Assembly: GCA_964615975.1 (NCBI GenBank)
Contig: CAZTTH010000036.1
Span: 1 to 35,279 of the forward strand
DNA length: 35,279 nt
Source: CAZTTH01 sp964615975
Lineage (GTDB): Bacteria > Verrucomicrobiota > Lentisphaeria > JABSQK01 > JAJFLO01
Direction of reading: 5' to 3'
Both the position numbers and the translations under genes were made by a program. Of the stretch, positions 17,434 through 27,081 are shown piece by piece (the stretch's first letter is position 1; every line of letters begins with the position of its first letter). The notes below the pieces were generated by a model, which worked only from the letters and a program-made list of their open reading frames with translations, was not told where the DNA came from and searched no databases.

Positions 17434-17447
17434 AAAATCATGATTTT
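17434..17447. promoter_or_regulatory. 14-bp perfect palindrome upstream of the hybrid kinase gene
   Basis: AAAATCATGATTTT is a perfect palindrome centred 57 bases before the kinase start codon, within the 172-bp spacer after the methyltransferase gene. Its size and position fit an operator for a dimeric regulator. No obvious promoter hexamers could be assigned around it, and no regulator is identified. Confidence 0.35.
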
Positions 17448-17497
17448 CCATATTATTATGCGCAACCGCCATCCGCTGGGCTGGAAGCCAAATCCTG

Positions 17498-20152
17498 ATG
17501 AATCAACACCCACATATTTCTGAAAATAATTCTCCCCGTCTGATTCAGGACTATGATAACTTTCGCCGTAATCTTTTAATTCAACGGGCGAAGATCGCGA
17601 CTCTAATCTGCATCTGTGCGGTTCCTTTGGGAATTTTATTGGATTATTTCATTTATCCCCAATTTCTCAAAACCTTCCTGTTAATCCGGATTGGCTGTGA
17701 ATTGGTTATCATATTGATTGGCGGGTTGTTATTAACGAAATTTTCCTCGCGCTGGAGCCGTCTTTTTGGGTGCCTCTGGGTCGTGCCAATGATTGCTTAT
17801 GACGCGCTTATGATTGCCCTATCCGATGGCTTTCAATCACCCTATTATATTGGCATTGCCACCGTCATCATTGGCGGCTGCCTGTTACTGCCGTGGAATC
17901 TGATCGAATGCGCGTGGTCATGTTTAACCGCATTTTTGTTTTTTCTGATCAGCGGGCTAACACACTTTTATTTCATTCGCGCAACCAACGATCCGTATAA
18001 TTTTGGCTTGGTGGTAATCAATATTTTTTTCCTGGGATTATTCTTTGCCATATGCCTGATCAGCAGTCATTTTGCTGAACGCCTGCGCTTTCACGATTTT
18101 CGCCTCCAATTTGAGTTGGATCAACAGCGTGGAGAATTGGAAAGATCCTATCAGCAATTAACCGAATTGGATCAGGTAAAAAATAAATTCTTTGCCAATA
18201 TATCCCATGAATTGAGAACCCCGCTGACCCTGATCTTATCGCCTTTGGATGCGCTCCGCACCCGCTTGAGGGATACCCTCAATCATCAGGATCAGGAAAC
18301 CCTGCAGTTGATGTATGATAACGCGTTGCGGTTATACGCGCTCATTGATGATCTCCTGGATTTGGTGCGCCTCGAACAGGGAAAAATGAAATACAAGATC
18401 GAGCCCATCAAATTGCGCGAACTTCTGCCCGGATTGACCAGCGCCATTCGCGCCATGGCTGAATCCCATGGGATTCGGGTTTCAATAAATCTTCCAGAAG
18501 ATGCCGCGGACTCGCTGCAGATCCACGGTGATCGCCGGCAAATAGAAAAAGTATTTCTCAATCTGTTCTTCAACGCGATAAAATTTACCCCCAAAGGCGG
18601 CGTAATCACCGTCACCGCCGCCAGAATCGAGAATGAGATTTCAGTCACGGTACAGGATACCGGTATCGGGATCTCAGAATCCGACCTGAAGTTCATCTTT
18701 CAACGTTTCTGGCAGGTGGATGGCACCCACACCCGCCACTATCAGGGCACTGGCATCGGTTTGGCGCTGGTAAAAGAAATCATCGACCTGCATCATGGAA
18801 AAATAGCAGTAAAAAGCACTTTGGGCCAGGGCACCTCATTCATCATTACACTGACTGATACCCCCATGAGTGATGATGAAATTGACGATCCTCCTGCCGA
18901 CGAAACGAAGCGGATGAGAAAAATCGTAGACCAAGCTGTAGTGCAGCCCGCGCGCCGGGATATTCCTGTCCCCTCCGTCATGCCGCCATCAACCACAGGA
19001 GAATATCGGCATAAATTATTAATTGTCGATGATGAACCTGACATGCAAAAATATTTGCAATATGAGTTATCGCCACTCTATGATTTAATGATCGCGCCGG
19101 ATGGTGAAATCGGGTTTGAACTTACCCAGAAGAATCAACCTGAAATAATCCTGCTCGATTTCATGCTGCCCAAAATCGATGGCATCACCCTGTGTCGAAA
19201 AATCAAAAATAACCCCCATATCCTGCCCACCAAAATCATTCTCTTAACCGCAAAAGTGGATGATCAAACCAAACTCGATGCTTTGAACGCGCAAGTCGAT
19301 GATTTTATCACCAAACCGTTCAGTATCGTCGAATTGAAGATCCGGCTCAAAAATATGATGCTGGCATCGCAATTGGAACGACAACTCCATCTCACGGTAA
19401 TCAGTCTTAATCAAACCCTGGTCGAACTGCGGGAAAAGGAAAATCAACTGCTCCAATCCGGCCGTCTTTCTGCCCTGGGCAGCATGGCTGCAGGGATCAT
19501 GCACGAGATCAATAATCCCTTGAATTATAATTTGATGGCGGTGAGCTACCTCCTTCGCAAACTCAAGGACGCCGATCCCGACATCGTGGAATCCATCACT
19601 GATATTGAGAGCGGACTGCGCCGGATTCAAAACATCATCAAGGATTTGAAGGGATTTGCTTATGGCGGGGAAAATACTGCCAAGGAAGAAATCACTCCCG
19701 GAGATATGTTTAATGTGATGCAGAAATTGTTGTCGGAACAATTAACTACTGAAGTTCAATTGCAATTGGATATTGATGACCACAGTGTGCTCTATGGGAA
19801 TAAAAATCAGTTGATTCAATTATTGGTCAATCTGGTGCAAAACGCCGTTCAGGCAACCGCGGAAAATCCGGCGGCCGGCAAGTCGCGAATGATACGAATC
19901 ACCATGAAACCCACACCCACACATTATCTCTTAGCGGTGTGGGATAATGGCAAGGGAATATCCGCCGGGACTCGCGCCAAGATTTTCGACCCATTCTTTA
20001 CCACCAAGTCGCAGGGGCAGGGAATGGGATTGGGCTTGAGCATCAGCCACACCATCGTAAAAAATCATTCCGGGGAAATCGAGGTAAAAAGTGTGGAGGG
20101 TGTGGACACGGAATTTATTGTAAAACTGCCGCTCACTTATCAATCCGATTGA
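17498..20152 (+). CDS. Membrane hybrid histidine kinase, PhcS+PhcR-like fusion (TM-HK-REC-HK)
   Basis: An 884-residue sensor. Six hydrophobic helices occupy about residues 33-190 with almost no periplasmic loop, suggesting sensing of a membrane-soluble ligand. Kinase module 1: His237 (NISHELRTP), N-box NLFFNAIKF, DTGIGI, GTGIGLAL (to about 455). Receiver: about 505-625 with acidic DD at 511-512, phospho-Asp554 (LLDFMLP) and Lys606 (TKPF). Kinase module 2: His669 (GIMHEINNPLN), NLVQNAVQA, WDNGKGI, GQGMGLGLSI (about 640-880). In Ralstonia, PhcS is a membrane kinase and PhcR a receiver joined to a C-terminal kinase; this protein reads as both in one chain. With the PhcB-like gene upstream it probably detects a fatty-acid methyl ester type signal. 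Its 3' end overlaps the converging PKS by 13 bp. Confidence 0.9.
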   Translation: MNQHPHISENNSPRLIQDYDNFRRNLLIQRAKIATLICICAVPLGILLDYFIYPQFLKTFLLIRIGCELVIILIGGLLLTKFSSRWSRLFGCLWVVPMIAYDALMIALSDGFQSPYYIGIATVIIGGCLLLPWNLIECAWSCLTAFLFFLISGLTHFYFIRATNDPYNFGLVVINIFFLGLFFAICLISSHFAERLRFHDFRLQFELDQQRGELERSYQQLTELDQVKNKFFANISHELRTPLTLILSPLDALRTRLRDTLNHQDQETLQLMYDNALRLYALIDDLLDLVRLEQGKMKYKIEPIKLRELLPGLTSAIRAMAESHGIRVSINLPEDAADSLQIHGDRRQIEKVFLNLFFNAIKFTPKGGVITVTAARIENEISVTVQDTGIGISESDLKFIFQRFWQVDGTHTRHYQGTGIGLALVKEIIDLHHGKIAVKSTLGQGTSFIITLTDTPMSDDEIDDPPADETKRMRKIVDQAVVQPARRDIPVPSVMPPSTTGEYRHKLLIVDDEPDMQKYLQYELSPLYDLMIAPDGEIGFELTQKNQPEIILLDFMLPKIDGITLCRKIKNNPHILPTKIILLTAKVDDQTKLDALNAQVDDFITKPFSIVELKIRLKNMMLASQLERQLHLTVISLNQTLVELREKENQLLQSGRLSALGSMAAGIMHEINNPLNYNLMAVSYLLRKLKDADPDIVESITDIESGLRRIQNIIKDLKGFAYGGENTAKEEITPGDMFNVMQKLLSEQLTTEVQLQLDIDDHSVLYGNKNQLIQLLVNLVQNAVQATAENPAAGKSRMIRITMKPTPTHYLLAVWDNGKGISAGTRAKIFDPFFTTKSQGQGMGLGLSISHTIVKNHSGEIEVKSVEGVDTEFIVKLPLTYQSD

Positions 20153-23100
20153 TAGTGGGTTTGTTCATGGATAGATGCCACAATTTCATCTAGTTTTAAA
20201 GCCATGACATCTTGAGCGGAAAATGTGGCCGCGTAGTGATTTTCGATTTCATTAACCAACTGAATTGCCATAATGGAATCGAAACCCATTTCTACCAGGG
20301 AGTGATCCTCAGAGAGGGCGCCGGCTTCGGCCATCATGGCTGATCTGATGATATTGGAAATATGATTTTTAATATCAGGACTGGTGGTGATGGATGAGTC
20401 CGAGTCAACCGATTCGGGCACGAGTTGTGAATGAAACTCAGCACGATGATTCATATTGCCTGAATTGATGAAATCCTTAAAACAATAGTTGGCTAGTCGT
20501 GTCGGCAGGGTGTTTAATAATATTTCCCAATTCACATCGATCATACAGTAGTGTGCCCAGTTTTGCTTCAGGGCGTATTCCAAAGATTGAAAGCCGGGTT
20601 GACTCGAAATGGGCGTAACACCACGAAATTGCAAAAGCTGGCGACGCTGTTCATTGGCCGCCAGCCCGGCATTATCAACCGGGCCCCAATTTACCGTCAA
20701 TCCACACGAACTGCGGGAACGACGATAATGTGAGAGCGCATCCAGGAAGGTATTCGCGGCCGTATAATTCGCCCCGCCCGGAGCGGGAATAAGAGCCGCG
20801 GCAGATGAAAAAAATATGATAAAATCCAACGTATCCTTAAAGAGGGAATGGATGATCCAGGCGCCAGAGACCTTGGGATTCAGCACGCGATAGAATTGAT
20901 CCGCGGTGAGATGATTCAGGTTCTGATCATCGCTTATTCCCGCGGCATGAATTATGCCTTTGATCGGCGGGTAGTTTTCCGCATGAAACCGGGAGAAAAA
21001 CTTGTTGCTTTCGTCCCACTTGCCCAGATCAAAACACCCGGTATGGATCGCCGCGCCCTGCGCCTCCAATCCAGATATTGCCCGGATCTTATTAAATGCC
21101 GGATGATCCGCGCTCAAATCCCTCCACTCATGCCGGGGCGGGAGTGGATTGTGTCCCAGGAGCAACAAGCGGCGGGCTCCCTGAGCGATGAGCCATTGGG
21201 CGCTAAGCAATCCCATGCCTCCCAAACCGCCAGTGATAAGATAGGTGCAGTCCGAGCGACATAAGGGCAGAGAGGATCGCGGAGCCGGGGCCTTGTCGAG
21301 CCGGCGAAATCTTCCCACCCACCGCTTCCGTTGACGCCAGGAGATTTGATCTTCTTGATATTCCGCGGTGATTTCGCGATAGAGAGTTTCTCCCTCGTCA
21401 TCCAATCGTTCTGAATCGAGGTCAATCAACCCACCCCATAGTTCGGGATGTTCGACGGCAATCGTCCGTCCCAACCCCCACAAAGGGGCATAAAAAATCC
21501 CTTCGATCCGGTCGGCGGAAATCACTGCCTGCGAAGCGCGGGTCACCAACCATAGCCGAAGACCTGAACCCTTCAGCGCATGTCGTAGAAGCGCCTGCAA
21601 CATATTGATTGTCGACAAACAGCTTTCGTTCAAGGCGCGATGTAATTCGGTCAGGGATGAATCAACCGGAGCGCTACAATTCAGACTCCATAAATGAATT
21701 ATGGCATGGATCGGCGGGGTATCGGCATCCATTAAATGGTTGAATAACTGTTCAAAAGTGTCGGCATTTATAGCGCTTAAACAATGATGCTTTACCCCGG
21801 GTAACTTTTTATCCGAATTCNNNNNNNNNNNNNNNNNNNNNNNNNNNNNNNNNNNNNNNNNNNNNNNNNNNNNNNNNNNNNNNNNNNNNNNNNNNNNNNN
21901 NNNNNNNNNNNNNNNNNNNNATTTATAGCGCTTAAACAATGATGCTTTACCCCGGGTAACTTTTTATCCGAATTCATTCCGAGAAAGACCAATATCGGAT
22001 ATCCGCCCTGATTGATAATGGTCTGTGCCAGTTGTCGAGCGACTTCGCCATCATCTGCCAGGATTAACCAGGATTTGGCGGGTATCTGATTGCTCCCGTC
22101 AGTGCTTGATATATTCTTTTCATGCCAGGTATATTCGTATAAGGATTTTGCCGTGATTGATTGCAATGATGGGTCGAAAGCGGTCATTGAACATGGGGCT
22201 TGAAGGACACTCATTGCTGGTGCTGGTGTGGTGTCATTTACCACCAACTTGGTCGTGGCGATGATGTGTTGTCCCAATCCATATGACGAGGAATTTTTTT
22301 CCGGTAAAAAAATTGGAGAAGCAAAGCCTGCCGCGGATAAACGACTTGCCCATTGCGTTGGATTCATTAGAGGATGACCCTGAATTCGGCGAAAATCCGT
22401 GGATAAATGCCATCCCTCAAGCAATCCAAAAGTAATGTCATACCAAAGTTGTGGTTCCGTCGCTTCCCAAATCAACAATAAGCCGCGTGGCTTGAGCATC
22501 CGTCTGATATTATCGATGCTGCGGGGGATATGTCTGGTCGCATGGATCACATTGGCGGCGATAATGATATCAAAAGGTTCCTCACACCTAAGCGAAATAC
22601 CCTCATCATCCGATATATCCAATAATTGATAATCCACAAAGTCATAGTGCGCGAATCGTTGCCGGGCGCGATGGATAAACACTTCGCCTAGATCCGAAAA
22701 CACATAGGTAGTATTGGATGCGGACAATATCGGCAGGATGGCAGCGGTAGTGGCGCCGGTGCCGGCGCCGATCTCGAGGATCCTGCAATGAGGGGCGGAA
22801 GTGAACGATTCGACATGGGTTTTGACCAAACTGACAAGTATCTGATTGAAATAACGGCCTAATGATGAATCGGCATACAACGCTTCAAGCTGGGTGCTGG
22901 AACCTTCTGGAAAAAGGATTTCCATCGGGTTGATGCTCCCAGTCAGGAACTTCTCCAGTTTTTGCCCTGCGGACAGCACCAGTTTACCCAGGATTGCCAT
23001 ATCCGGAAGTGCCACACCTAGTTTTATCAAATTTCCTTCCCATGTCTGACGTGAGATTTCGATATTCTCCATGGTCAGGAGATTGTCAACGGTGAAGAGC

Positions 23101-26100
23101 TTCCGAAAGGGAGAATTTTCCATGTTTTCTTGCCAGCGTCTGATTATCCGCTGGCTGACTGGCTGATTCATCTTCACCTTGATCAGATCATGGGGCTGCT
23201 GCTCCATTGTGGTTGCAGGTGTTAATTTGAGTTGGTGAAGCGCTTGATATTGATAACACCAACTTAGTTGATTGACGCACTCCATGTAGTTCAGAAAACG
23301 ATCGGGTTGCAAATGATGCAAGCCTTCCTCAGCGGCCTTTAATCCGGCATATTCCAGTCTCCCTCCAAGCTCAATTGATGCATGCTGCACACCACTGACA
23401 ATCGCCTTTTGTCGTTTGCTAAGGTAAGCTTCCGCGGGTTGCGGATTCTTGATGGTGGTATTCCCGCTTTTTCCGTTAATGGGGGATGGGCGGATGGCCG
23501 AAGTTATCGGCGTCGAACTGAGAATCACATGAGCATTCGCACCGCCAAATCCGAAGGAACTGACACCGGCAAACTGGGGGAAGTCTTTTTTCGGCCATGC
23601 CATCAGATGACTTGGAATGATAAACGGGGTGCGCTCGAGATGGAGCAGGTGACTGATTTTTTCAGCATGTAAATGGGGGGGAATTTGATGATGATGTAAA
23701 GCCAGTACCACCTTGATCAGACCGGCGATTCCCGCGGCGGATTCCAGGTGTCCGATATTGGTTTTAACCGAACCAATCATGCAGGGGTCGCCGTTCCGGC
23801 GCTTTTGCGCAAGGACATTGTTCAACGCGACAATTTCCTGTGGATCACCCAGCTTGGTGCCGGTCCCATGACATTCCACATAGGAGATCTCAGCCGGTTG
23901 AATCCCGGATTGGAGGAGGGCCTGGGTGATCACGGCTTCCTGCGCCGGGCCATTCGGAGCGGTTAATCCATTGCTCCGTCCATCCTGATTGATGGCGCTA
24001 CCCCTGATGACTGCCAAAATTTTGTCGCCCTCTCTCTGGGCATCATCAAGACGTTTCAAAATCACCACTCCACACCCTTCTCCCCGGACATAACCATCCG
24101 CTTCTTCTGAAAACGTTTTACACCGGCCATCAGCAGCCATCATCTGCGCCTGAGAGAGCGCGATAAACATTTCCGGACGCAGCAATACATTAACGCCTCC
24201 AGTCAATGCCAGAACACACTCGCCACGACGCAAACTTTCACAGGCCATATGGACCGCAACCAGGGAAGATGAGCAAGCGGTGTCAATCACCATGCTGGGG
24301 CCGTGTAGATCGAGAAAATATGAAACCCGATTGGCAATGATGCTATGAGCAGAGCCGGTCCCGCCATAGGCATCGATTTCATCGGGTTGGGATAACACTT
24401 CAAGCGTATGATCGAAACTGCTGGCGCCAATAAAAACGCCGGTAGCGGTTCCAGCCAGCGCATCGGGTTGAATCCCAGCTTGTGCCAAGGCCCGCCAGGT
24501 CACTTCCAATACCAGGCGTTGCTGTGGATCCATGGTCGCCGCTTCGCGCGGTGAGAGGGCAAAGAATTGCGCGTCAAAAGCATTGAGATCGGCAATGAAT
24601 CCACCCCATCGTGACCGCATTTTCGCCGCATTTTTGCCCATCGCATCGCCACATTCCCCGCTGTCCCAACGATCATATGGAACCGGTCTTACGGCATCGA
24701 CTCCATGGGCGAGTACTTCCCAGAACGCGATGGCGTCATTGGCTTCTGGAAAGCGGCAATCCAACCCGATGACGGCGATCGGAGCCGCGGGTTGTGGCGC
24801 CTTGTAGCTATTCCCTGATCGCGGCGCTGGAGAGGGAGTAAAGAAATGCGCAACGAGCTCATCCACACTGGGAAAATCATATAATAGACTGGCTGACAAA
24901 GTTTGCTTTAAATAACTTTCGATCTCCCCGGTCAGAATCAACGCTCTCACCGAATCCAAGCCGAGTTGACGAAAGGGAATATTACCGACAACAGCCGGTT
25001 GAGACAGATGCAAACACGCGGCCAGGCGGGCGCTTATCCATGTCCTGAACGCCTCACGTTGACCGACCAGATCGGAAATGCTGTCCAATGGTGTTTTATA
25101 CCCTTCATCAGCGGATATCCGGATGGCATCGGGGGGAGGATGTTGTTCCCGATGCCATTCATAACTTATTTTAAACTCCGCGTTCAAATAGGCGGTTCGA
25201 CACAGATTTCGTTGAATCTTCCCACTGGATGTTTTCGGCAACGCGTTTGCCGTTACGCCAATGAAGGCATGCAATGGAATTCCATGCGTATCCATGATGG
25301 CATCCTTGACCTGCTCAATCACTTTCTTGAAATCCAGATGAGAATGGCGATTGATTTCCTGCACCACCACCAAAAATTCCTGATCACCGCGGGTGATTGA
25401 AAACGCGGCATTATATTGATGTCGGAAAGCTTCATGGCACCCGGTGACTGTCGCTTCGATATCCTGGGGATAATGATTGGCGCCATGAATAATAATCAAA
25501 TCCTTCAATCTTCCGGTGATATATAAATGGCCATCTTCAATAAATCCCAAATCTCCAGAACGAAAATATGGACCTTCCCTGGTGTCCGCGGTTATGGCCG
25601 CAAAGACAACAATATTGTCTTCAGGTCGCTGCCAATATCCCTGGGTGATGCTGGGACCTCTCATCCACACCTCGCCAACCTCTTGCGGCAGGCATACGCA
25701 ACCGCTAACGGGATTGACAATTAATATTTCCTGATCTTCAGAACCCCACCCGCAGCCTACAATTGATTTTGCGTCCGGGGATGCAGATAATTCAACGTGA
25801 TGCTGCTCTAATGCCGCTGGATCAACCTGTTTATGCCGGTAGCAGTTTTTGCCATCGCCGACGGATACTACCAGGGTGGCTTCAGCCATGCCATATCCCG
25901 GAGTTGGCGCCTGAGCCGACAACCCGCAACTTTCAAAAGCGGCGGTAAATTGTTTCAGCGTCTCATGGTAGACTGGTTCAGCGCCATTAATCGCCAGTCG
26001 TAAACAGCTTAAATCCAGTGTGCTTTTTTCCGCCATGGAAATTTTATCCACACAGAGTTGATAGGCGAAATTGGGTGCGATGGTGGTGGTCGCCCGATAA

Positions 26101-26873
26101 TCAGATATGGCCTTTAACCAGCGATAGGGACGACGTAAAAAAGTGGCGGGCGCCATGAGAATTCCTTCAAAGCCGCCATATAAAGGCTGCAGGATGCCAG
26201 CCACCAATCCCATATCATGGAAAAAGGGCAGCCAGGACACCATTTTGCTCTTTGGAGTATGACCCCAGCGGCGATAGGCGAAAGCAAGATTGTGGAGAAA
26301 ATTGTGATGCGTTACCATCACTCCCTTGGGGATACCCGTCGATCCGGAAGTATATTGAAGTATGGCCAACATATGCGGATCGATCGCGGTCGGAATCCAT
26401 TCAGTGCCGGTGGCGGTCTCAATGGCATCTGTGGGCATCCAGGCTCCCGCTGAAAATCCCGGCAGGATATCCCCCATAGACACAAGGTGCTGATAAATTG
26501 ACTCGGTGGTCAGACAACAATCAATCCCGGCGTTTTCCGCGATCGCGCGAAAGCGCTGGAGATGACGTTGGTTTCGTGGGGGAAAAGCGGGAACTGCCAC
26601 CATGTGTGAATAGATACAGCCAAAAAATGCCGCGATAAATTCGATACCCGAATGAAATAACAACATAACCCGGTTCCCCGCCTTCATTTTATTTTGTAAT
26701 TGACGGGCGATCGCGCGAGCTCTGATGTCCAACTCATGATAGGTGATAATGTGAATGAGATCATCACTGCCGTCGATAAATCGGTAAGCTATATCATGGG
26801 GTTTATGTTGTGCCTGATCTCTTAACAGGTCTATTAACGTCCGGTTGCCGGGATTTTCTGTCATTTTTTCCAT
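20140..26873 (-). CDS. FAAL-ACP-KS-cMT-KR-ACP polyketide synthase (one gene spanning an artificial assembly gap)
   Basis: Two fragments (26873 to about 21921, and 21820 to 20140) are split by 100 N. Merging the duplicated 55 bp removes 155 positions and restores one frame of 2,192 residues. Domains: fatty acyl-AMP ligase, about 8-570 (YTSGSTGIPKG near 174-184, FRSGDLGFI, TGRLKDLIII); ACP1, about 610-680, Ser641 (LGLDSV); ketosynthase, about 695-1120, Cys867 (DTACSSS), His1002 and His1042; C-methyltransferase, about 1240-1590, LEIGAGTG near 1366; ketoreductase, about 1640-2060, TGGLGGMG near 1830 with FFSS and GGANYTAAN; ACP2, Ser2148 (MGFDSI). There is no AT, DH, ER or thioesterase, so extender loading must be in trans. 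The predicted product is a 2-methyl-3-hydroxyacyl-ACP made from a free fatty acid. It lies between PhcB/S/R-like and PhcQ-like genes. Confidence 0.93.
21766..21820. repeat. 55-bp direct repeat, left copy flanking the N gap
   Basis: These 55 bases are identical to 21921-21975 and end exactly where the N run begins. Both copies encode the same peptide, NSDKKLPGVKHHCLSAIN, in the PKS. This is the signature of two contigs that share a k-mer-length overlap but were joined with a default gap. Confidence 0.95.
21821..21920. other. Assembly gap (100 N), probably zero-length
   Basis: Exactly 100 N, the usual placeholder for a gap of unknown size. Because the same 55 bp abuts both sides and merging them restores the PKS frame (shift 155, which is 2 modulo 3, matching the frame difference of the two ORF parts), the true sequence probably has no missing bases. 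A collapsed longer tandem repeat cannot be excluded. Confidence 0.9.
21921..21975. repeat. 55-bp direct repeat, right copy flanking the N gap
   Basis: Identical to 21766-21820, beginning exactly where the N run ends. It is treated as the duplicated contig overlap and not as a genomic repeat. Confidence 0.95.
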
Positions 26874-27081
26874 CCGATTGATTGAGAGATTTACCTTGGA
26901 TAATTGTATGGCGCTAAACTATATTTACGTTGAATCTAAATACGAGACGATTAAGATATAAATCCAATATTGTAATGATAAATAATTGTTTATATTTCAA
27001 TTCATATTTCGCAATTGATTATTTTGCCGCCGGCGAACCCAAGCCGGGAATTGATTATATTTCCAAGGAAAGGAACTCAAA
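26874..27081. promoter_or_regulatory. AT-rich divergent promoter region between the PKS and the PhcQ-like gene
   Basis: This 208-bp spacer separates the outward-facing PKS (minus) and response regulator (plus). It is markedly AT-rich from about 26900 to 27025, with short inverted repeats such as ATAAA-N6-TTTAT near 26978-26993. A candidate plus-strand promoter is TTGGAT (26896-26901), 18 bases, TATATT (26920-26925), which would leave a leader of about 150 bases. AAGGAAAGGA directly precedes the regulator start at 27082. No minus-strand promoter could be assigned. As the shared control region of a signal synthase and its regulator, it is a likely target of the circuit. Confidence 0.4.

Noticed and set aside
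20140..21939. Independent second PKS gene starting near the gap
   Set aside because: The apparent N-terminus (MFKRYK followed by unknown residues) is read from flanking and N bases; after merging the overlap it is the continuation of the upstream frame.
21766..21975. 55-bp direct repeats as a real genomic duplication or mobile-element target duplication
   Set aside because: The copies end exactly at the N borders and merging them restores the reading frame, which fits a contig overlap better than biology.
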